Shown here: positions 1 through 5,014 of the stretch, in pieces
How the letters are laid out: each line of letters begins with the position of its first letter
Position numbering within the stretch: the stretch's first letter is position 1
DNA from: Candidatus Uhrbacteria bacterium RIFCSPLOWO2_02_FULL_48_12
GTDB taxonomy: Bacteria; Patescibacteriota; Patescibacteriia; GWA2-46-9
Direction: 5' to 3'
Assembly: GCA_001791425.1 (NCBI GenBank)
Contig: MGEP01000024.1
Location: 7,344 to 12,357, forward strand
DNA: 5,014 nucleotides
Translations under genes and position numbers: made by a program
The notes under the pieces: generated by a model
What the model was told of the DNA's origin: nothing
The model's input: only the letters and a program-made list of their open reading frames with translations
Database searches by the model: none

Positions 1-803
1 GCGGCCACTACGCCGCCCTGTGAGCGCAAATAAATGTCTTTCTCTTCGTCGTAGCGCCACTGGACGCGATAAGCCGGCACCGAAGCAAAATTAATGGTTA
101 CCTTGGCGGCCGCCTCGCCATCTGGCAATGGCTCGTCATCTGCCGGCCATGGTGTTGCCAAAGATTCAGCGCCCCAGCCATTGTCCGCCCTTAACTTTTC
201 CAGCCGGCTAGTCGTCGTGTACAAATTGTACGGCGCTAGGCCGCTAGAGCGATAATAGGCGCGGCCATTGCTAAATTCATTAGCATCATCAATTGAACTA
301 TCGGCTTTGATAGCCCGGAGAGCCGCGAGCGAGCCGCCCGAGTGAGCGTAAATAGCGCCAACTTCTTTAACCCACGGCAAAAAATAATCTCTGGCCGAGC
401 GCACCGGCCCGATTGTCACGTCGCCTGTCGCCTGATAAATCGCCAAAAAACGCGTGACCCCGCCCTCCACCAACACCTCCCAAACAATACTTGCTTTATT
501 GAGGCCGGTTGAGGGCCGGGCCGCGGCAAAATTATCAACCATCACGGCAATAGTGCGGCGGCTAAAATCGGCCTCTGGCACATAAGCGCCGTTCAAGGGC
601 GAGGTAGCCATGCCTTCTAGCGCACCTTCCTTTTTAACCTCTAACGCGGGTGGCAGGGCGGGCGGAGGCGGAGGCGGAGCCAAAAAAAGCCCATACACAA
701 TGTAGGCGTTAATCAAGAGCACTATCAAAATTAAAATTATCCAGATTTGCTCTCTTAAAAACTTGACAACCGAACGTAATCGCTCGCCCAACATCGCTGG
801 CAT
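1..803 (-). CDS. DUF3048 (YerB-like) membrane-anchored extracytoplasmic protein, partial (C-terminus off the left edge)
   Basis: My translation from the ATG at 803 gives 267 residues with no stop before the window edge, so the 3' end is missing. Residues 1-18 are short and basic. Residues about 20-41 form one hydrophobic helix (IWIILILIVLLINAYIVYG) without a lipobox Cys, so it should be an uncleaved anchor with the rest outside. A proline-rich linker (six Pro in a row, residues 43-48) follows. The DUF3048 domain starts near residue 69 (SPLNG) and shows family-typical stretches: TIAVMVDN (84-91), ARPSTGLNKASIVWE (95-109), EGGVTRFLAIY (113-123), GPVRSARDYF (132-141), AHSGGS (153-158) and APYNLYT (190-196). 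The domain occurs in Firmicutes YerB lipoproteins and in CPR genomes; its biochemical role is not established. It lies 9 nt downstream of the glycosyltransferase gene. A second ATG at 794 is possible; no Shine-Dalgarno site decides between them. Confidence 0.88.
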   Translation of the reverse strand, partial: MPAMLGERLRSVVKFLREQIWIILILIVLLINAYIVYGLFLAPPPPPPALPPALEVKKEGALEGMATSPLNGAYVPEADFSRRTIAVMVDNFAAARPSTGLNKASIVWEVLVEGGVTRFLAIYQATGDVTIGPVRSARDYFLPWVKEVGAIYAHSGGSLAALRAIKADSSIDDANEFSNGRAYYRSSGLAPYNLYTTTSRLEKLRADNGWGAESLATPWPADDEPLPDGEAAAKVTINFASVPAYRVQWRYDEEKDIYLRSQGGVVA

Positions 804-812
804 AAAATATTT

Positions 813-2183
813 CTAAACAATTAAAGGCAGGCGCGCCAAATTGTATTTGCGCCCGGTGATAATACTCTCAATGCGGTAGGTGCCGTGCGTGGGCGCTTCC
901 ACAAACCCGCTCCAGGCCATGCGGGCAAGCCCGCCGCTCTGCCACCAGTCAAACAGCCACTCGGCTGTATGGCGCGGGTCATTTTGCGGAATGCCGCCGC
1001 CCACGGTTCGAAGCCACAAGGCGTTGAATTCTTCCTGCGAGCCAATGGGCGGCGCCATAATAATCGGCAGGCCAAGTCCGGCATAAAAAGAAAGTTCCGA
1101 TGGCTTGGTCCAGAGTATGTCGGTTTGGCTTAACAGTTTGGAAAATCCTTTAAAATAATCTTCCCTGGTTTCATAGTAAACGACATTGAGATTCCTCCCC
1201 ATGGCCTGCCCTAAGTTGAGCGAACGAATCAGCTTAAGATAAGATTTACGAATCTCGCGGTGCGTGCCGGCCACTAGATTTAAGCGAAGACGCCCCTCCA
1301 CAAGATGGCTCCTTAGGCTGGTAAGCACTTCTTCTCCCAGCTCGCGCTGTGAACCGGCGCCGCCAATAGAAAAAGTCAAAGTAAGAGCGGGTCGACCGGA
1401 ATTCCGGCGGGGAATTTTCGAGTGCGGATGCCAGTGCCGCCCAAGATACTGATGAAGAGTGCGATCGTATTTACCGCGAAAAATGCCCATTGGATCAAGA
1501 TTGTTAAGCCGGCGTATTAGATTGGTTTTAACCACCGATCCGCGCTCACCGCCGATGAGCTCTTTCGGCAATGGGAAGCCGGTTAGATAAATATTTTCCG
1601 CGGGCACGCCGTAAAGCTTTAGCCGTTCAACCACGCGGCCGTTGGGAGCAAAATATTTTATGGGACTGCGCTTAGGATCAAGCGGCACCCAAGTGCGGCT
1701 GATATCGGCATCGCAAATAACGCAATAAATTTCTCCGGGGTATTCAAAAATTTCTGCCGCAAAGGCGGAAAGAAAAAAAGTGGTGACCAGGGGCAGGGGC
1801 TTCCCCCTCAATTTATCAATTAAATGCTTGGCTAACTTTTTTCGCTTAATAATATAGGTGAGCTCGCGCACCTGAACATTGGGGGCAGAAAGATCACGCC
1901 TAGGGTAAAAGGGGCGGATTTCCTGAAAGCGATCATAAAACTCAAATAAGTAGCGCCCCACGAAGGGCACTACGCTCATGCGCGATATTTTTTCGTAAAA
2001 AGACCGGCTCTCATTCCAAAGCTCCCGGTCGGCAGGTGGTATGCCCTGATAATTATTGGCGGTAATCACTTGGTCGTAAGCTATATCACGAAGCGCGTAA
2101 GCCGCGCGCTCGTGACCATAGCCCATGTTTACGGAAACCACCCAGGCCTTGGATGATTTGGGGGCGCTTGTTGCTGGTGTCAT
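813..2183 (-). CDS. Divergent GT-B fold glycosyltransferase, MGDG synthase / GT28-like
   Basis: The product is 456 residues, cytoplasmic, with no membrane helix or signal peptide. Residues 14-31 (WVVSVNMGYGHERAAYAL) match the glycine/histidine loop and following helix that open the N-terminal Rossmann domain of MGDG synthase-like enzymes (GxGHxxAAxAL). Residues 199-205 (YLTGFPL) resemble the end of that domain. The C-terminal domain begins near 265 with a strand and Gly-rich loop (TFSIGGAGSQRE, 270-281). It holds the donor-site-like block DILWTKPSELSFYAGLGLP (355-373) and the loop PIGSQEEFNALWL (379-391), as in GT28 (TKPGG..., PGQE..N). By family knowledge it should transfer a sugar from a nucleotide-sugar donor to a lipid or glycan acceptor; the actual substrates cannot be read here. 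A basic segment (about 215-265) links the halves and might aid membrane docking. The usual GG after TKP is replaced by SE. The ATG at 2183 lies directly below a good promoter. Domain-level call good, specificity unknown. Confidence 0.75.
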   Translation of the reverse strand: MTPATSAPKSSKAWVVSVNMGYGHERAAYALRDIAYDQVITANNYQGIPPADRELWNESRSFYEKISRMSVVPFVGRYLFEFYDRFQEIRPFYPRRDLSAPNVQVRELTYIIKRKKLAKHLIDKLRGKPLPLVTTFFLSAFAAEIFEYPGEIYCVICDADISRTWVPLDPKRSPIKYFAPNGRVVERLKLYGVPAENIYLTGFPLPKELIGGERGSVVKTNLIRRLNNLDPMGIFRGKYDRTLHQYLGRHWHPHSKIPRRNSGRPALTLTFSIGGAGSQRELGEEVLTSLRSHLVEGRLRLNLVAGTHREIRKSYLKLIRSLNLGQAMGRNLNVVYYETREDYFKGFSKLLSQTDILWTKPSELSFYAGLGLPIIMAPPIGSQEEFNALWLRTVGGGIPQNDPRHTAEWLFDWWQSGGLARMAWSGFVEAPTHGTYRIESIITGRKYNLARLPLIV

Positions 2184-2220
2184 ACAATATAGTATACAAG
2201 GTAGAGAGTTTTTATATCAA
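2184..2220 (-). promoter_or_regulatory. Sigma70-type promoter of the glycosyltransferase-DUF3048 unit, probably leaderless
   Basis: On the minus strand, TTGATA (2215-2220) and TATACT (2191-2196) are separated by 18 nt, and each matches the consensus at five of six positions. Placing +1 seven bases below the -10 box puts the start of transcription at 2183-2184, which is the A of the ATG or the base before it. No ribosome binding site fits in the remaining 7 nt. The -35 box overlaps the last codons of the upstream phosphatase gene. Boxes are seen; leaderless use is inferred. Confidence 0.6.
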
Positions 2221-2847
2221 CTGATGACCCCGGCCAACCGGCGGCCGGTACAAACTTTTGAACTCAAAACGACCGCCCTGCTCATATACCCTGTGAACTT
2301 CTCCTGTTTCTAAATAAACTTTTTCACCAAACTTAAGAGCGGCCCCGAGGGAAAGTTTTAAGAGCCAAGATTCAAGCATCCACAAAGGATCGCCGTGGGA
2401 AACAATAAGAATAATTCGCCCTCGATGCCGGTGTTCAATCTTTTTAAAACCAGCGGCCATGCGGCGCTTGGCGTGGTTGAGTGTTTCGGCCTCGCCAATT
2501 GATTTTACAAAACGCTCAAAAGGCCTCGGCCGGGAGGCGTGGTAATCAACGACTGATTTATTCTCATAACTCCCAAAATACAACTCACGAAATTCTTTGA
2601 CCGCCTTAACCGGTGCCTGGCTAAAGCGGCCAACTATCCGCGCGGTGGCCATGGCGCGCCTTACTGGCGAAGTATAGATAACTTGCGGCGGACATTTTTG
2701 CCTGAGCAGTCGCCCGGCTCGCTTGGCGACCCGGCGCCCGCCAGCAGTTAGCGGATATTTTTTTGAATCACTGCAAACAATATTAAGACGATTAACACCT
2801 GCTTCGGCATGGCGCATGAAAAGATAGGTATTGCGCAATTTTTTCAC
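2212..2847 (-). CDS. Histidine phosphatase superfamily protein (phosphoglycerate mutase-like, RHAE type)
   Basis: With the GTG at 2847 the product is 211 residues, the normal size for a single-domain branch-1 histidine phosphatase. The first strand and catalytic motif are TYLFMRHAEAG (residues 7-17), with Arg12 and the phosphorylated His13. Then come LTAGGRR (33-39), the phosphate-binding SPVRRAMATA (60-69), the acid-containing FRELYFGSYE (86-95; Glu88 the likely proton donor) and the second catalytic His151 in IVSHGDP. All catalytic residues are present. Substrates vary widely in this family (sugar phosphates, phosphoproteins, nucleotides) and cannot be predicted. The open frame runs 127 codons further upstream, but that part crosses the divergent promoters and the oppositely oriented 7TM gene, so it is not coding. 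The first ATG (2817) would remove strand 1, so it is too late. The GTG is only 3 nt below an inferred transcription start. The gene ends 28 nt before the glycosyltransferase and may feed some readthrough into it. Confidence 0.87.
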   Translation of the reverse strand: MKKLRNTYLFMRHAEAGVNRLNIVCSDSKKYPLTAGGRRVAKRAGRLLRQKCPPQVIYTSPVRRAMATARIVGRFSQAPVKAVKEFRELYFGSYENKSVVDYHASRPRPFERFVKSIGEAETLNHAKRRMAAGFKKIEHRHRGRIILIVSHGDPLWMLESWLLKLSLGAALKFGEKVYLETGEVHRVYEQGGRFEFKSLYRPPVGRGHQLI

Positions 2848-2856
2848 AGTACCCAA

Positions 2857-2885
2857 ATCATACCACACAAACTGCTGTTTACGAA
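2857..2885 (-). promoter_or_regulatory. Extended -10 promoter for the histidine phosphatase gene
   Basis: On the minus strand the sequence TGG-TATGAT (2857-2865) matches an extended -10 element (TGnTATAAT with one mismatch). A poor -35 (TTCGTA, 2880-2885) lies 17 nt upstream, which fits the lower need for a -35 in extended -10 promoters. The predicted start is the A near 2850, 3 nt before the GTG at 2847, so the mRNA would be practically leaderless. No Shine-Dalgarno site is visible. Confidence 0.5.
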
Positions 2886-2896
2886 TAATTCTCTGG

Positions 2897-2908
2897 GCCA
2901 AAATTGGC
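2897..2908. repeat. Short inverted repeat over the -35 box of the 7TM gene promoter
   Basis: The arms GCCAA and TTGGC are perfect complements around a 2-nt AA spacer. The right arm supplies five of the six bases of the candidate -35 box TTGGCA. A dyad in this place could be an operator, but five-base arms can arise by chance and no regulator gene is adjacent. Confidence 0.25.
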
Positions 2909-2934
2909 ACAACAATAAAAAACAATGATATAAT
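2904..2934 (+). promoter_or_regulatory. Extended -10 promoter for the 7TM protein gene
   Basis: TATAAT at 2929-2934 is a perfect -10 box and is preceded by TGA, giving a full extended -10 (TGnTATAAT). TTGGCA (2904-2909) is a reasonable -35, with a rather long 19-nt spacer. The predicted start near 2941 leaves an 18-nt leader before the ATG at 2959, with no Shine-Dalgarno-like purine run. It is divergent from the phosphatase promoter, with about 66 nt between the two -10 boxes. Confidence 0.6.
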
Positions 2935-2958
2935 ACCATTGCCCTTGTACCCACTCAC

Positions 2959-3744
2959 ATGATTCCCATTATCGCTATCGCCAACCTGACCAATGGAATT
3001 ATCTCGGCCCTGCTGGCCGCGCGCCTTTATGCTAGATACAAAAAAAGTATGCCTTCGGGACAGCGAAGCGAAGGGGTAAGATATTTTATTGCTTTTTATA
3101 CATGCATAGCAATTATGTGGCTGCTCTATGCCACCCCGGGCCTGGTGGTGTCTGATCTTTACCTCATCATGATTCTTCAGTCCCTGGGAGATGTGCTCGT
3201 GTATGTGGGCTCCATTATCGCCGTCCAAATAGCGTTTCTGGCCTTAAACCGGCGCGGCGCCGGAATGATTGTATCAATCGGCCTGGCGACAACGGCGCTG
3301 GTTTATATTTTGGGTCGCGTTCTTAACCCGCACTCTCACATTGTTTCAGAAGTCGCGCCATATATTTACTGGCATGCGGATATACCAGGATGGCTCGCTA
3401 TCATGACTGGGCTGGCGGCCGCCGTGAGTTCAGTGATTTTTATCACCACCTTTGTAATGTTGAGCTGGCGAGCCAGAGACAATGCAGATGTTTTCCGCCG
3501 CTCTATGAGCTTGGCAAGCGGCATGCTCTTGCTGTTTGCCGCCTCGCTCATATTTTTTGTTTTTTCCACGGGCGGATTTATTCCAGCCATGACCGCCTCT
3601 CTTTTGGGAATTGCCGGTCTTTTAATCACCCTCCGAGGCATTCCGCACCGCAACGAGCCATCTGACAGCAATACTCCAGCCGATCTAATCCCTACAAAAA
3701 CCCCCCAAGAAAAGCGTTCCGAGCGAGTCAATAGGTTTAATTAA
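2959..3744 (+). CDS. Orphan seven-helix integral membrane protein of unknown function
   Basis: The product is 261 residues and I do not recognise a family. Seven hydrophobic segments are visible: about 2-24, 41-63, 67-95, 102-122, 144-170, 183-203 and 206-226. Loop charges obey the positive-inside rule for an N-out, C-in topology. The loops after helix 1 (ARYKKS...QRSEG), helix 3 (NRRG) and helix 5 (RARDNADVFRR) and the tail (from RGIPHR) are basic, while the loops after helices 2, 4 and 6 lack positive charge. The longest outside loop (about 123-143) carries His, Trp and Tyr. A polar, charged tail of about 33 residues ends the protein. The layout resembles stand-alone 7TM sensor modules of bacterial signalling proteins, but no kinase, cyclase or other output domain is attached. 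Helix 7 has no Lys, which argues against a rhodopsin. The ATG follows a strong extended -10 promoter, and the next in-frame upstream triplets are not normal starts. It is the only rightward gene here, so it is probably monocistronic. Confidence 0.8.
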   Translation: MIPIIAIANLTNGIISALLAARLYARYKKSMPSGQRSEGVRYFIAFYTCIAIMWLLYATPGLVVSDLYLIMILQSLGDVLVYVGSIIAVQIAFLALNRRGAGMIVSIGLATTALVYILGRVLNPHSHIVSEVAPYIYWHADIPGWLAIMTGLAAAVSSVIFITTFVMLSWRARDNADVFRRSMSLASGMLLLFAASLIFFVFSTGGFIPAMTASLLGIAGLLITLRGIPHRNEPSDSNTPADLIPTKTPQEKRSERVNRFN

Positions 3745-4520
3745 CTTCGCAATCTGTAACCGATACGGAAAAGGTGCACGCACCAGATAAAAAATAATAG
3801 GGCCAGAGCGCCAACCACAAGGCCAGATACTATAGGCGAAACATCGCTGGCGCCAATCATGCTTGAGCGAATGCCATTGACCATGTAGAAAATCGGATTG
3901 AGATAACTTAATTTAGCAAATGATGGCGGCAGAAGTTTAATGGAGTGGAACACTCCGCCCAAAAAAGAAAGCGGCAGAATCAAAAAGGTATTGGGAATGT
4001 TGATGTGCTCAAAACTTTTGGCCCAGAGCCCGACAATGGCGCCGAGAGCCGAGCACAGTATGGAAGTGATAACCAAAAAATACAAAAATGACCAAAAGTG
4101 CAGAATGCTCGCGGTGGTAAAAGAAACGGCAATCAAATAAACGCCAAGGCCAATTATTACACCGCGCGCCGCGCCAGCCAACACATAACCCAGAGCCATC
4201 TCCATGTAAGACAAGGGGGCGACCAGCACTTCCTGAATAGAATTTTGCAGTTTGCCAAGATAAATGGCAAAGGAAGCATTCATAAAAGCGCCGGACACAA
4301 CGTGCATCATCAAAATGCCGGGCACGATAAAATCAATGTAGCTCACCCCGGGCACGATTTCCTGAATGCGCGAACCCAAAAAATGACCAAAGACCAAAAT
4401 ATAAAGAAGCGAAGTCAAGAGGGGCGGAGCTACGGTTTGCCCAATCATGCTTAAAAACCTTTTTACCTCCTTTGTTAACAAGGTCTGAAACCCAACCCAA
4501 TTAAACGGCGCGGGCATCAT
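3741..4520 (-). CDS. yadH: ABC-2 type exporter permease, YadH-like
   Basis: This is the 259-residue transmembrane subunit of an ABC-2 family exporter; it should dimerise and pair with the ATPase encoded just upstream. It opens with an amphipathic stretch typical of the family (KEVKRFLSMIGQTVAPP, about 17-33). About six hydrophobic segments follow: 28-48, 64-86, 112-134, 143-166, 176-193 and 228-251. Family-typical blocks include FIVPGILMM (64-72), VLVAPLSYMEM (98-108), LGGVFHSIKLLPP (187-199), LSYLNPIFYMVNGIR (204-218) and the ending RLRS. As I remember E. coli YadH, these blocks and the length agree along the whole protein, so the symbol is by similarity; the substrate is unknown. The ATG overlaps the ATPase stop (ATGA), implying translational coupling. 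A GGAAG sequence 4 nt upstream could be a weak ribosome binding site. A second ATG follows immediately. The stop codon overlaps that of the converging 7TM gene. Confidence 0.92.
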   Translation of the reverse strand: MMPAPFNWVGFQTLLTKEVKRFLSMIGQTVAPPLLTSLLYILVFGHFLGSRIQEIVPGVSYIDFIVPGILMMHVVSGAFMNASFAIYLGKLQNSIQEVLVAPLSYMEMALGYVLAGAARGVIIGLGVYLIAVSFTTASILHFWSFLYFLVITSILCSALGAIVGLWAKSFEHINIPNTFLILPLSFLGGVFHSIKLLPPSFAKLSYLNPIFYMVNGIRSSMIGASDVSPIVSGLVVGALALLFFIWCVHLFRIGYRLRS

Positions 4521-5014
4521 AATTCTTCCGGCGGCGTCGCCAGAGGCGCTGGAACGCCCGCGCCATCAGCCGCGGTTAAGGATAGAAAAATCTCTTCCAG
4601 TCTTTTGTCGCCGTGCTGGCGCCTTAATTCATCCGTCCTCTCCACGACCACAAGCTCGCCTTTGTTAATAATCGCCAACCGTTCGCACAAGCGCTCGGCT
4701 TCTTCCAAATAATGCGTGGTTAAAAGTATGGTCGTGCCTTGGGCTTGAATTTCTTTGAGGTCGCGCCATAAAGACAAACGGAGTTCTAAATCAACGCCGG
4801 CCGTTGGCTCATCAAGAATAAGCAGACGCGGGTGATGGATGAGAGCCCGCGCCAGGGTTAGACGCCGCTTCATGCCTCCAGAGAGCTGGCTCACTGGTTT
4901 GAAACGATGCTCCCAAAGAGCAAAGCGAGTCAAAAGTTCTTCAGCGCGTTTTTTGGATTCTTTGGCCGGTACGCCAAAAAATCCGGCATTATAAGTTAAG
5001 ATCTCCCAAGGAGT
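4517..5014 (-). CDS. yadG: ABC-2 exporter ATP-binding subunit, YadG-like, partial (N-terminus off the right edge)
   Basis: The frame is open to the window edge and gives the last 165 residues; Walker A and the Q-loop lie outside the window. What remains is intact: TPWEILTYNAGFFGVP (1-16, the helical segment after the Q-loop), signature LSGGM (44-48), Walker B LLILDEP (64-70), D-loop AGVD (72-75), H-loop TTHYLEEAE (99-107) with His101, and a short C-terminal tail rich in Ala and Pro. The run GGMKRRLTLARALIHHP and the LWRDLKEIQAQGTT region closely follow E. coli YadG as I remember it. It hydrolyses ATP to drive export through the permease encoded directly downstream, with which it shares an ATGA overlap. 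The TTG at 4933 is an internal leucine codon, not the start: the frame continues upstream with conserved sequence. Its promoter must be outside the window. Confidence 0.92.
   Translation of the reverse strand, partial: TPWEILTYNAGFFGVPAKESKKRAEELLTRFALWEHRFKPVSQLSGGMKRRLTLARALIHHPRLLILDEPTAGVDLELRLSLWRDLKEIQAQGTTILLTTHYLEEAERLCERLAIINKGELVVVERTDELRRQHGDKRLEEIFLSLTAADGAGVPAPLATPPEEL

Noticed and set aside
885..1452. Plus-strand and alternative-frame open frames within the glycosyltransferase gene
   Set aside because: They are rich in Arg, Pro and Ala with no domain pattern, and they lie wholly inside a gene with recognised motifs on the minus strand, so they are shadows.
2230..2248. GC-rich hairpin (CCGGCC, 7-nt loop, GGCCGG) as a terminator of the phosphatase gene
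   Set aside because: It lies inside the coding region just before the stop, and no T-run follows the stem on the minus strand. It fits GC-rich codons for the Arg/Pro/Gly-rich C-terminus.
3052..3074. Inverted repeat CCTTCG/CGAAGG in the 7TM gene as a small mobile palindromic element
   Set aside because: The arms are only six bases, the reading frame continues as a plausible basic cytoplasmic loop, and I see no second copy in the window.
2848..3228. N-terminal extension of the phosphatase frame by 127 codons to an upstream ATG
   Set aside because: It would overlap the divergent 7TM gene by 270 bases and cross both promoters. The extension has no recognisable domain and an uneven composition, and the phosphatase fold is complete from the GTG at 2847.
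3366..3731. Minus-strand open frame of 121 codons opposite the 7TM gene
   Set aside because: The plus-strand frame shows seven clear membrane helices with positive-inside loops and a promoter. The opposite frame has no recognisable features.
2959..3744. Microbial rhodopsin identity for the 7TM protein
   Set aside because: The seventh helix (about 206-226) has no Lys for retinal attachment, and the typical rhodopsin helix 3 motif is absent.
4931..4933. TTG as the start codon of the ABC ATPase
   Set aside because: The frame stays open to the window edge and encodes the conserved segment following the Q-loop, so this TTG is an internal Leu codon of a truncated gene.

Overview
The window looks like a piece of a bacterial chromosome, most likely from an uncultivated Candidate Phyla Radiation (Patescibacteria) type lineage. 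The grounds are compact gene packing, a mid-range GC content (by eye a little under 50%), lineage-orphan proteins, a DUF3048 protein, and start codons mostly lacking Shine-Dalgarno sites, with -10 boxes sitting about 7 nt upstream of them. This placement is an inference (moderate confidence), not a marker-gene assignment. I see no tRNA, rRNA, CRISPR array, insertion sequence or phage gene.

Layout, left to right. (1) 1-803, minus: the N-terminal 267 residues of a membrane-anchored DUF3048 (YerB-like) protein, cut by the left edge. (2) 813-2183, minus: a divergent GT-B glycosyltransferase related to the MGDG synthase/GT28 group, 9 nt upstream of the DUF3048 gene and probably co-transcribed with it. 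(3) 2212-2847, minus: a histidine phosphatase (RHAE type), best started at a GTG. (4) 2848-2958: a divergent control region with a promoter for each side and a small dyad over one -35 box. (5) 2959-3744, plus: an orphan seven-helix membrane protein. (6) 3741-4520 and 4517-5014, minus: the permease and the C-terminal part of the ATPase of a YadGH-type ABC-2 exporter, joined by an ATGA stop/start overlap; the ATPase is cut by the right edge. No gene-free stretch exceeds about 110 bases.

The transcription units appear to be: ATPase-permease (leftward, promoter outside the window); the 7TM gene alone (rightward), meeting the permease tail to tail with stop codons sharing TTAA; phosphatase leftward from its own extended -10 promoter; and glycosyltransferase-DUF3048 leftward from a TTGATA-N18-TATACT promoter whose -35 lies in the last codons of the phosphatase gene. 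The contents suggest cell-envelope work (sugar transfer to a lipid or surface glycan, an exported DUF3048 protein, an exporter), but nothing shows these genes act in one pathway. I did not find a clearly new defence or mobile system. The best candidates for a second look are the divergent glycosyltransferase, the orphan 7TM protein and the apparent leaderless promoter architecture.
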